Assembly (NCBI GenBank): GCA_037954665.1
Contig: JBBMOL010000012.1
Span: 3,906,001 to 3,970,000 of the forward strand
Length of the DNA: 64,000 nucleotides
Origin: Laguncularia racemosa
Taxonomy: Eukaryota; Streptophyta; Magnoliopsida; Myrtales; Combretaceae
Direction: 5' to 3'
In this document: positions 1 through 10,385 of the stretch, piece after piece
Position numbering within the stretch: the first letter of the stretch is position 1
Layout of the letters: the number at the start of each line of letters is the position of its first letter
Position numbers and translations under genes: made by a program
Notes under the pieces: generated by a model
Databases searched by the model: none
Told to the model about the DNA's origin: nothing
The model's input: only the letters and a program-made list of their open reading frames with translations

Positions 1-585
1 TCTTACCCTCCTATCCTCAGGTACCTCCATATAATCGAAGAATCTATCGACCTCCGCAAGCCAGTCCAAAAAATCTTCTATATTGAGATTATCATTAAAG
101 GAAGGAATGTCTACCTTAAGACGGAAGTCACCGCCATCGACATCATCGAATCCCTAGTGGTTTCGTCGATATCCGCCACCGTACTCCTGATCAATCCGGT
201 CATCCACCCCGCGGTACCTGCCACCACCAACGCCACCCCTTCTCGGTGGTTATCCCTTCCTCTGCAGAAATTCACCCTCTTCCTCATAGGAGCTTTCATC
301 AAGCCTTCGGTTCCATTGATTCCCGGTAGCAAGTTCATTGATAGGACCGCCGCGAGCGACTGCTACTCCCGGTCCATTCCCAACAACACCCCTGTTCCCG
401 TTGTGGCCCATCACCATGGCGTCGAAACGCGCCACCAGGTCTTCCAGACGCTGTTCTACATGCCCAAGTCTCTGTTCCATGGCTTCGACCACCGCCCATA
501 GAGCCCATTGATTGACCCCTTGGACTTCCGCATCCCGATCAAGGTCGAAAACGCGACCGCCATCAACACCATAGTTAGCCGACAT
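1..585 (-). pseudogene. E0 gag N-terminal region, broken
   Basis: The reading frame opens with MSANYG at 585, 16 nt after the primer-binding site. It contains a heptad-like segment (EAMEQRLGHVEQRLEDLVARF), then Gly/Arg/Asn-rich sequence. Further on, in a neighbouring frame (about 1-160), comes the recognisable retrotransposon gag block (KVDIPSFNDNLNIEDFLDW followed by EVPEDRR), typical of the Retrotrans_gag family. Reaching that block needs a frame change near 250 and passage through a stop near 160, so the copy is defective. The product would be the capsid polyprotein. The zinc knuckle and everything downstream lie outside the window. Confidence 0.75.
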
Positions 586-600
586 CTCCGCAGGAATTTA

Positions 601-616
601 CCTTGCTCTGATACCA
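601..616 (-). other. E0 primer-binding site (tRNA-iMet type)
   Basis: On the minus strand TGGTATCAGAGCAAGG starts 2 nt after the LTR end. TGGTATCAGAGC is the standard plant complement to the 3' end of initiator-Met tRNA. Confidence 0.9.
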
Positions 617-618
617 AC

Positions 619-1420
619 TGACACAGCGAGGAAAGCGTAAACCCTAGACCAATTCTAAGATTGGAACTCTAGAATAAACAAAGAAGAATCAGAGTTTATT
701 CTTCGAATAATTTCAATTGCGTACAATCCAAAATACAGAGAAACTCGTCTCTAAAAAGTGTGTATTGAATATTGAATAAAACATAACCCTAAAATGACCT
801 AACAACTATATATATACTCATCTGGAAAATACATAAAAAAGGAAATATAAATGTACACGTGAAAATAAATATAAGTATACACGTCTGTCCTCTATTGTAT
901 ACACGGTCGTGCCTCAAAGCCGTGTATGCTTCTGGGAATATGTCTGGCGTAATACACGGTCGTGTCCCCTGTCCGTGCCTACGGCCGTGTCTGCTTCTGG
1001 GAGAGATCCTGACATAATACACGGCTGTGCTTCCTGGCTGTGTAAGAAGCTGTGTACATTTCTAGGAGTCATCCAGGTTTCTTACACGGCCGTGCCTCCT
1101 GGCCGTGTATGCAGCCGTGTGCGTTTTTGGAAGTTCCCTAACATTATACACGACCGTGTATCAACTCGTGTCTCAACTTGTGTCCGCCACAATGTCCGCA
1201 TCATGTTGCTATCATGTTGGTCATAGTGTTTTCGAAATCACTTAAAATGGTAAGCTAGAGACATAAAGTTGAGGGTTATACAGTATCAATGGTGATTGTA
1301 TGGAGGAGAAGGAAGAAAGGTGTAGTAGAGAAGAGGAGGAATCGGTAGTGTACGGATGAGTTCTACAAAAATTTTCCTAGGCTTATAAATCTTCTATGAT
1401 GCCCTGTAATAATCGGATCA
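619..1420 (-). repeat. E0 5' LTR (outer boundary approximate)
   Basis: The inner boundary is fixed by the adjacent primer site. The LTR contains a palindrome-rich tandem array (about 896-1190). A TATA-like TTTATAAG lies near 1385 and an AATAAA near 675, both read on the minus strand. The outer edge is a guess. Confidence 0.6.
896..1190. repeat. ~65-bp tandem repeat built on ACACGGCCGTG palindromes
   Basis: Four to five imperfect units begin near 896, 953, 1018, 1083 and 1147. Each unit opens with TACACGGYCGTG, carries a second and third CCGTGT half-site, and ends in a TTCTGGGA-like spacer. The core is a 12-bp inverted repeat. The same kind of array occurs in other LTRs of this window. Confidence 0.85.
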
Positions 1421-2035
1421 TAATTTTACTAAAATGTTAAAAATTTACATTGTTCTTTAGAAAAATGTTTTTGTTGTAATGGCTGATTTGATATTTCATC
1501 ATTTTATTAAAAATTTATGATTTTTTTAAATTATATTTTTAATATGCTAGTAAAATTGCTTCATGTTCATAACATAAATTCATAAAAAATACACAAATTT
1601 CCTAAACTCCAAAATTTATAATTGTAAATATCCTCAATAGTCATAACTTCCCTTTAAACTTTAATTTTGCATGGTTTTGTATAATTGCTTTTAGGTTGTA
1701 AATTTACTCTAACTTTTTAAAATTAGATAAGTTTTGTACATTTTCTTGATTCATAACAAAGTTGCCATGTCCTTAATTTGTCTCTAATGTATGAAAAAAA
1801 AAAAGACCATTAATCCAATTTAATTCATAAAAAAGCTCAAATGTTTGTAAATTTACATAAAATTACATTAAAGCAATTTAAAGGTTCACAAATCTACTCA
1901 AGATTTTTATGTTTGATTATGTATAAAATCTCTTATAATTGTGCAATTTCATGTTAGTTTCTAAATTTCCTTGAACTTCCGTAAAAGCACATATATTTCT
2001 TGAATATATTGATAAGTTTGTAAGATATCATAAGT
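1421..2035. repeat. AT-rich stretch with degenerate short repeats, no gene
   Basis: No coding potential. The sequence repeatedly uses variants of 'ttcataaattcactc' and 'gtaaatttactc' at irregular 25-45 nt spacing and resumes in the same style at 2784-3330. It looks like one decayed tandem repeat interrupted by the element at 2036-2775. No consensus was computed. Confidence 0.45.
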
Positions 2036-2775
2036 ATAGTTGTCAAAATTGTGATTTTACTTATACGACTCTATGAGTTTATGAATTTAAGATACTTTTT
2101 TGAGTTAATTCGGGTATATAATTATTTTCATATAAACTCGTGATAACCACAACTTTACATGTAAAATTAGTAGAATTTTACGTTTTTAATTGAGTCTACC
2201 GATTTTACTTATTAAAGTTAATTGAATTAAAGATTGAAAAATATAACTTAACTTTAATAAGATATGAATATTATTAGTTAATTAAAAGACTTGGAATTAA
2301 AATATAAGAATATAATTAATGATAATACTAATAATAATGTTGGCTTTGACGATGAAGATGACAGCGATGATGGTTATAGTAAAGAGAGAGTTAACGATAG
2401 TTTTTACTTTAATGATGAAAAAGGAGTTAACAATTTTTTTATCTTTTTTTCATTATTATAATTTATATTGTAATACGTTTCATATTAGTACTATTATTCA
2501 TATTGTAGTTTTATGCATTAGCATAATAAATTATATTAATTTATTTATACTATAAATATATAACTTTTATTATGAGTTAGACTAAAATTTATATTAAATT
2601 TAATTATTTTCATCTTATATTTCATATTTTTATGACTAGAGTAAATATATTAATAGTTTTTTAAAGTTATTTTATATAGATTATAGAAATTTATGTTTCT
2701 GTATTTTGATTTTACATTCTAATTCTGTAGACTTTTTAGCAATTTTAGGTAGAATCACGAGTTTAACAACCTTGG
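2036..2775. mobile_element. Non-autonomous TIR element (MITE-like, hAT or MULE type)
   Basis: The left end (GTTGTCAAAATTGTGATTTTAC) and the reverse complement of the right end (GTTGTTAAACTCGTGATTCTAC) match at most positions, giving ~25-bp terminal inverted repeats. Flanking both ends is TCATAAGT (2028-2035 and 2776-2783), an 8-9 bp target duplication. There is no transposase-like frame inside, and a short open frame at 2319-2555 resembles nothing. TSD length fits hAT (8 bp) or Mutator-like (9 bp) elements; the superfamily is not settled. Confidence 0.75.
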
Positions 2776-2783
2776 TCATAAGT

Positions 2784-3771
2784 TCATACAATCCTTTAAA
2801 GTTTGTAACATCACTCAATACTTTCTAATTTTACTTTATATTTCACAAATTTGCTCAAGTTCATAACTTGACTATGATCGTAAAATTGTTTCATAGTTCA
2901 TAATTTATCTAATATTCATAAATTCTCTAAAACTTAGTAAACTCAATCTGCTTTTACTAAATTCTTAAAATATTTCACGAAGTCTTTTTAGTTGTAAGTT
3001 CACTTATGTTATTTAATTTCAACTCTATTGTTCGTGAAATCACTCAAAGCACATAAGTTCATTAAATTTTGTAATAACACTAGAAAAATGTCAGTTTACT
3101 CAATTGTTTGTAGTGGGTACAATGATGTAAACATTTGAGAGGAATAATGAGCTTATGTATTGGTACATTATCATATTTTTCGTAAAATCAGCTAATTTTT
3201 ATAAATTTACTCGGAGTTCATAATTCTCTTCAAATGCTCATAAAATCACTTTCTACTTCCCAAACTATTTTTATTCTTAATACTTAAACTTCGTAACTAA
3301 GCTCAAGTGTTCATAAAAGCACTTTATATGTCCATAAATGTAGTCCATTGTTCATGAAATGGCGTGTAGAATTTCCACACACAAGAAACTATTAAAAGCT
3401 CTATGTAGCTAAATATTAGTCTTAATTATACATAGATGATAATCTATCTACATATTATTCATGATACACCATCTTAATTATACATCAAGGGATGTGATTT
3501 TAAGTGTAAATCATATTACAAATTGAAAATTCTGAATTTGCACACTTCCATTGTCTAAATTCTTGACAAGATGTTCTTCATATAATGAATGGTATGCATA
3601 TCATATAATAAAGAACCCCAAAAAAAAATGGAAAAAGAGAGAGAACAAAATTCAAGAGAAAAACGACGAACTTCAATGCCTTCTATCAATTCATTCGAAA
3701 GAAAATTTCTTTTGTTTTTTTTCCCCCTCCTTTTTCTAATATATATATATATATATAAAAGAAGAAATCAC
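2784..3771. repeat. Continuation of degenerate AT-rich repeat, then downstream flank of subtilase copy 1
   Basis: 2784-3330 continues the 'ttcataa...ctcaaa' degenerate repeat. From about 3340 to 3771 the sequence is homologous to 19634-20024 downstream of subtilase copy 2 (both share a block around 'tagtccattgtt' and later 'aagatgttcttcatataatg'). This makes it part of the duplicated segment. A (TA)n run lies at 3739-3757. No gene seen. Confidence 0.6.
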
Positions 3772-6700
3772 TTATAAAGGATATAATGTTGTATGCACAA
3801 TAATTGGACTTCTTACTACATGTGTTCCATCTGACCAAACAAGAGATGAAAACAACCCAATATTAGGAGTTCTCAGAGTACCCCCTGTAACATTCACAGT
3901 AAAGGTCTTGCTTTCATTCAATGACGCAAATGAAAGGACTTTAGGGTTCACATTAATCTCAAGTCTAGAGTCGCTCGATACAATACTTGCTGAATAAGTA
4001 GAATTCGCAAAGCCAACATTCGATAGACCTGCACAGCAATTTAACATAATCCTTGGGAGGAAAAGGGTAAACTAGCCCAGGGTCTATAGCTTTAAGTGGG
4101 TTTATGTGTCCTGAACCGTAACCAAATTCACGGTCTTCACTGTTTTTGACATTCATGGGCCAAGCTGTTGAAATACATAAACAAGATATTAGAAAATGCT
4201 TAGAGACACTCTAATATCACTAAATTATTGAATTGGCAACCCTAAATTCTGAAGTGTTGCATATTTTCGAAAGTTATAAGCAGATTAAGTCACACTTTGA
4301 AAAATTATTTAGTATTTACATATGACTAATAGTTCAAAAGTATATTTGCAACTTATACAAAATATATTCTACAAACACCTGTCGTCATTATTGCAGATTT
4401 GATGAAGGATGGAGGCCAAGAGGGATGGAACGTCTTAACATACGCTGCTACAGCGGCAGCGTGAGGGCATGCCATAGAAGTTCCTGATAATATCGCATAC
4501 TTCACTCGCCTACCATCATCAACGGCCTCGATTTTTGCAAGTGGCGAATAAGCAGCAATGATTTCTACTCCAGGAGCAGTTACATCTGGCTGAAAAGAAT
4601 ATATTCACACCATACACATACATTATCAAATGAAGGTGCACCTAATTATGGATATAACTTCCATTAATAACCTTTCAACTTGTAATATACGTGGGTTAAT
4701 ACGTGGAAAATTGAATTACATGTAGACTCCATTTTTCCTACATATAAAAAAAATCTATGAAACTTGCATCAATTCTACAGGTAAATAGGCCTATCTTCAT
4801 TTTTTTTTCTTTTTTGCTTGTTTCTCCCGAAGGAAGTTTAGGCGTAATGACAACAATTCAATATAAATGTACCTTTGATATATTAAAATCTAGATAGTTG
4901 GGTCCTCTTGATGAAAATGAGGCGACCTTAGGTGCCTCATAGGTTCTAAGGACCTCAGATCTTAAAATGTGTCCTTTGGGTTCGCTGCATATAAAAAATG
5001 ATAGTACAAATCACTATCAGCTGTAAATGAAGAAGGTTAATTTAACATGATGGTGATCATACTTGGTATTTTTTAAGTAGGAGATGACTTCGGCATAAGT
5101 ATCGTTGTTTATACTTAATGCTGGCAACGGAGTCACATAAGAAAAATTCCCTGACATAGGGCCTTCCATCGTTAAGCAACCTGCACTTCCAGTGAAGAAA
5201 GCTTCATCCTCTCCACCCAGTCACAAACGACAATTTTTCCTTTCACTTTGCTTTTATCTAATGAGCCTTGTACGCATTGTCTGAATAATGAAATACTTGT
5301 TATTGTCATAAGGTGGATATGATTTGGAAATTGAATAGGAAAAATAAATATGAGGTAAGAAAAGAAGGTTACCTACCTAGCAAGATTAGCCCTAGATGGA
5401 TCTTTGGCAACATCTTTTCCATATCCAAGAGTAGCATCTTCTATCATTGATTTAAAAGAGTTTATAGAACTACCCTGTACAAGAGAATAATGTGTCAGTA
5501 TAATGTGTTTTATATTCTATACACCCCACAGAATATAGCAATGTGAAGATAAAGAGACCTCCAATACGTACCACTATTGTGGAGCCATTGCCAAGGACAA
5601 GCTTAGTGATGAACTTGCGATCTGTGCTTCTTGCCGCTACCGTAAGTATCCATGGAGTTAAGCTTGTGGTTGAATGAAAAGGTTCATCATTACCTGCAGA
5701 TTGCACAGTAAGTATTCCTTTTCTCATGGCATGAAAAGAACCTATTGCAATGGGATCATTTTCGTAAGGATTGATCTCCGCTTGGCCAATCGAAACTGTG
5801 AGGACATCAACTCCGTCCGCAATTGCATCATCAAAAGCAGCCAACATAGCATCCCCTGGACAACCAAGTGGATCACAGACTTTGTATGCAGCAATCCGTG
5901 CAGAAGGAACTCCTCCTCTTACTGTTCCTTTCCCTAATCCATAAAAACTAGCACCTACCACTTCGACACCCGCTGCGATCGATGCAGTATGACTTCCATG
6001 ACCTTGTTCATCTCTCGCGGAATTTCCGACGTAAAACCGTGCTCCGACAAGCTTGCTTGATAATATAATTTTGATGATGTATTAATAAAATACATACCGA
6101 ATACAATTAGAGACATGATAACAAACATAAAACATGGTACATACTCAACAAGATTATGACTAAAGTTAGCTATTTCTAATATGACATAATAATATGAACG
6201 ATTAGAAAAATGACTATAAAAATAAAACACGAAACTAATAATACGATGTACCATATAAAAGACAAGAATGAACTCAATTTTAATGAAAAATGAATGGAAA
6301 AAAAAAAAAGAAAAATCATAACCTATGCAATGACATTTTCACAATTCACCGAAGAGACTCATGACATTTTTATGTGATATGCATATGACCTTTAAAAAAA
6401 CCCTTAAATCATGCCTAGACTACCATAAGCCCATCAATCAGACACTTTGACTCCCTTTTTTTTTTAATTTCAAAACTCTAGACAAAGAAGTCCTAAGTTA
6501 GACATTTAGTGATCGTTGTTTTGAGTTTTTGGATTTGTGTTTGGTTAATGAGTGTATCTGTTCAATTAAATTTCGAAAAACGTGACAATTGCATGACGAA
6601 CGGAAATACAAGTCATGCATATTTTAAAAGAAAAACATAGGTGAATTAATTATAAGCTCCATGACACAGTACAAGTTTTGATAATTTTCCCAGAATAATT

Positions 6701-7636
6701 AACTGACTGTAATTCAACAAAACAACAAAGAATCAGTCAATCAAAACCAAATTAAGCGCACATTATATTGAGTCTAACAATCTTACTTGTTGCAAGTGAA
6801 ATTCTGATCACCTTCACAAAGACCTTTCCATTTATTGGGAGGAGCGCCATATCCCTTGTCACTAAATGACTCTGACTCTGGCCATATTCCGGTATCAATT
6901 ACACCAATAACGGTGTTACTCTCAACAGGGGATCTTCTAATTGATTTGTCATTAAAACCCATGAAGTCCCATGACCTTGTCGTGTGAAGCTTATAAGATA
7001 TGCTAGGAGATACCGAAATCACTTGCTTCAAGTCTGCATTCAAACACCAAGTTATAGATACGTCATGACCGAATTTTTCATTCCATGTACGAATAAGATA
7101 GATGTCTTCCAATACATACCATACAACTTTTTCGCCTCATTGTCTGTGAGTTTGGCAGCAAAACCATTAAAGCTCCTCGTATAGCTTCTAACCAAGTGCT
7201 CGGAAGCGGAACTGAAAGGGAAAAACTTTATGGAATTTAAATTGAAAATAAGCAATCTCATTGCTCAAAACAAATTAGTTGTATTACATTGGGCTGACAA
7301 CTTGTTGGAGAATAGACACGTGGTCATGAGCAGACAGCGAGTGTGCTCCCTCAGGAAGCGATCCCATATACACAATGTAAACCTGCCATTCACCAAATGA
7401 AGCATTATTTCTTTTCAAACATATATAATCTGATTAATGGAGTCTGAACAAGCACTTAATAATTTTAATTGGACCACAAATAAAAATAAGAAAAGAAAAA
7501 TCTAAAGATTTTCGCATAATAATTATTTTATTCTTGCCTTCCTATCTTCATCTGTAGTGCCGCAAAGTTTGTCTGCTGATATTAAAATCGCGAAACACAC
7601 AACAAAAATGAAATGACAGAATCCTTGTTTAGCCAT
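3772..7636 (-). pseudogene. Subtilisin-like serine protease (cucumisin/SBT4-like), copy 1, disrupted
   Basis: Secreted plant subtilase (S8 family). Ten exons, read 7636-7538, 7382-7288, 7211-7120, 7033-6787, 6055-5572, 5474-5377, 5280-5063, 4984-4873, 4589-4379 and 4164-3772. Exon 1 encodes MAKQGFCHF plus a hydrophobic signal peptide. Exons 2-3 carry the I9 propeptide (VYIVYMGSLPEG ... RSYTRSFNGFAAKL). Exon 4 has the catalytic Asp (VIGVIDTGIWPES), exon 5 the His (GHGSHTAS) and oxyanion Asn (SAGND), exons 6-8 the PA-domain insertion, and exon 9 the Ser (SGTSMACPHA). Exon 10 is the Fn3-like tail. Two lesions break it: exon 7 is 4 bp shorter than in copy 2 and shifts frame near 5210-5222, and exon 10 lacks 149 bp at 4020/4021. 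Intron 1 has a GC donor. Other splice sites look normal, so loss of function appears recent. Confidence 0.92.
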
Positions 7637-7672
7637 ACGGATTTTTTGGCTTAATTTCTCATGTCAAAGATG

Positions 7673-7680
7673 TTTTTATA
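7673..7680 (-). promoter_or_regulatory. TATA box of subtilase copy 1
   Basis: TATAAAAA on the minus strand ends ~37 nt upstream of the ATG at 7636. The equivalent block (with the same flanking 'catg') is conserved upstream of copy 2, which supports a shared promoter. The implied 5' untranslated region is very short. Confidence 0.55.
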
Positions 7681-7974
7681 CATGTCTAAGTCCTCTAATG
7701 TCTCGACCCATTTGTATTAGAAAGAATTGATTGCATGGTTCATATCTTTCTTGTCAGAAAGAAAACTTTTAAATATTTAGAATTGGTTTGAAAACAATCA
7801 GATTATGATGAGAGCTTTTACCTCAAAAATGCAGATTTTCTTCCTTTTTATTTCCTATTGTGCCAGTTAACTATTAAATTTATTATCTAATGATTCATTT
7901 TTAAGTTATTCAATGTACCATTCTAGTTTAGAAAACGAAGGAAGGGAAGAAAGGATGGATTGAGCCAGAAAAGT

Positions 7975-8560
7975 TCTCATATTTGGAGAGAAATGAAAGA
8001 AATTCAAATAGAATACCATTTTATGCTGAAAACAAAAACATTTTCCCCAACCAAAGGGATTCTTATGGTTGCAAAATATAAAACTATATCATTAACCTTC
8101 CTTTCATTTTGATTCTTTGATTCTTTCTGGTTGCTTCATTATCCAGAAGAGACAACTTTTAATTTTTTGGATTAGGCCTACAGGATGCATTTTATATATG
8201 GAAAGAAATAGAAGGAATTGGAACAAAAATACTATTTACCCATAAAACAAAAGTACGCTTCTAACTAATTCAAAATATACAATTATATTATTAATTTTCC
8301 TTCTACTTTCATCCATTCCATATATAAAGAAGGGAAGTTATAATTCTTTGAATCTATGGCACACAACAAGCATTCTATATTTGGGGAGAAATGGAATGAA
8401 ATCAAATAAAAATGCTATTTTACCTTCACAACAGAAACACACTTTAAATACAAGGATTGTTATACAATTTTAGTAAAATATATAATTATATTATTAGCTT
8501 TCCTTCTAGAAACTTATAATTTTTTTCCTCTCTAATTCTTTTCCTCCAATTTTCATCCCT
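7975..8560. repeat. Three degenerate ~200-bp tandem units upstream of subtilase copy 1
   Basis: Units begin near 7978, 8189 and 8372, each with a 'tatttggagagaaatgaaagaaattcaaa'-like start. Each contains a 'caaaatataaaactatattattaa..ttcctt' block (8072, 8260, 8478). Copy 2 carries only one such unit (24530-24650 plus 25044 onwards), so the array expanded in copy 1 or contracted in copy 2. Confidence 0.7.
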
Positions 8561-9267
8561 CTTATTTCGTTCCCCCTTAGGCATAATGCAAAAGTACAAA
8601 TTTCCCTTCATATACTTTCATTCTTCATTCTTGTAACGATCCTAAAGAAAGCTTAATAGAATTGACTTTGATGGTGTTATGCTATGTATACAAGAGCTAT
8701 ATGATAATTATCATGTGAATCATAAATCACCAAACTCTAATTAATTATCTCATTGTTACATTTATAAATCTTGAAGAGGGTAGCCCTCATTCATATACTA
8801 CTAGCTTATCCCATGCTTTTATAGTTTGACCTGCAAATTGCATTTGTTGAGGGGTAAGCATGTAAATGTGGTTTAGTGAAATAGGACTTGTTTGCATTCT
8901 CTTTACTATATATACAAGCAAGACCTTAACCATATACTATGCATGAGCAAATATACATAATGCAAACATTGAACATAATTTTTTAGTAACTAGTGTAAGT
9001 TTAGGTTATGGATTCTACATATGCCATTATTGTGCAGGTTGTCCAAATGAAAACAAATGATTTCTTATTGTGAACTTCATAGTATATCAATGTACCTTTG
9101 GAAGTAGGCAAGATTGCCTAAAAAGATAGAGTGGAACATCTTGCTTCACCAAATGCGTAATGCTCCCCATGTCACATAGATCACAAATGGCAAAGTAAGA
9201 TCCTTTAGCTTGAGTAAACCTTTTCAACCTACTTTATAGTAGTGATAACCTTTGGACAATATAGGTC
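8561..9267. other. Unassigned AT-rich spacer
   Basis: No gene, RNA or clear repeat structure recognised. A 'tgtaacgatcctaaag' block at 8634 resembles an LTR start, but no partner end was found. Confidence 0.3.
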
Positions 9268-10385
9268 TAAATACACATAATATATATATATATATATATA
9301 TTATAAATTAAATGAAGGTTAAATAAAGTAAATAGTCAAAAGATATGGGGACAATTTGATCTTTTCATGGTCAAAATATAAAAGCCCCGCTTGACTTAAT
9401 GCTCCTTTTTTACCTCATTTGCACACTGAACACCTAAGAGACACTTCTAGTAAGGAAACCTAATGGAAAGCAATAAGATCAACCCCTTTTCATCAAATAA
9501 GGGTTGTGATCATTAAGGTGCACTTTTCCAATTAATTATTCATAGGTTTAAGTGAAATTGGTGACATGTTGATAGAGCTTAGAACAAGGAGTGAGTTGGA
9601 ATGAATATGGGATCAAGTAATTAGTGGATTCTGATCACAAAAATTGAAACAAGTACACAAGATCCATATAAATTATTAGAATTAATAGGTTAATTAATCA
9701 ATTAAACTTAGATTTATAGAAATTAGTTTTGGGAACAAATTGAAGAAGAGGAAAAAAGGATTCACAATGAAGAATGTAGTACGTGGTTAGATATAAGCCC
9801 ATGTACCTACTCGTGTCAAAATATGAATGTATACAGAAAGGTACACGAACATAGGACATGCTCATGTACTTGAGCATGTTAAATTACAAAAAATTATAGA
9901 AAGTTACACACCTAAATACACAACTATATACTTAGGCATGCTAAAATGACAATTATACATAGAAAGGTACACGACCACTAGCACAACCATGTTCTCTCTT
10001 GTGTTCCATTGCACAGCCTCTCACATGATCGTGTTGTTCTAGAACATTGGTATTTCACTTTTATATTTTTCTTCTACAATTTTAAACTAGAATTATGAAC
10101 GATAAAACAATGGGAAGGGAAGATTCTACAATTAGGGCATAATTAACCAGTTAGTGAACTTAGATTAAGTTATAGGATAGAACTAAACTTGTGCTTTATG
10201 CTTGACGAGTCTATATCCCTTCCTAGAAAAGTAAGAGTTAATCGTGAGGCTCCCTTTCCAAGTATACATTTATCATGTTTGTTGTTTGTGATTGTTAGCA
10301 TAGTATTTAAATGATTTTAATGGAGTACTAGATTTAATTACATGTGCTATTTGTACTTAGCTCGACTTAGGGACCGGAGGTGGTA
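9268..10385 (+). mobile_element. Truncated chromovirus-type LTR
   Basis: The layout matches the LTRs of E2 by eye. It opens with a 'taaatacacataatatat' start, then a TA microsatellite (9280-9302) and a TATA box with a 'ttgactt' follow-up (about 9376). A region of chain-like ACACG/CATGT half-palindromes follows (9835-10030). It ends in a 'ttgtacttagctcgacttagggacc' block that in E2 lies at 28341-28370. It breaks off near 10385 without its 3' end and abuts pol sequence in the opposite orientation. Confidence 0.65.

Larger units (their letters stand above)
1..1420 (-). mobile_element. E0: 5' part of a Ty3/gypsy LTR retrotransposon (LTR, primer site, gag start)
   Basis: Read on the minus strand, an LTR ending ...CTGTGTCA at 619 is followed 2 nt later by a primer-binding site (TGGTATCAGAGC, 616-605) and then a gag reading frame from 585 downwards. 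The element continues past position 1, so pol is not in the window. The outer LTR end is not certain: ...GGATCA near 1420 would fit a TG...CA boundary, but no second LTR is available for comparison. An initiator-Met tRNA primer site is usual for plant chromoviruses, which is the likely lineage. Confidence 0.8.

Noticed and set aside
157..501. 114-codon plus-strand frame near the left edge
   Set aside because: It is antisense to the E0 gag frame, which has the recognisable protein and lies correctly after a primer-binding site.
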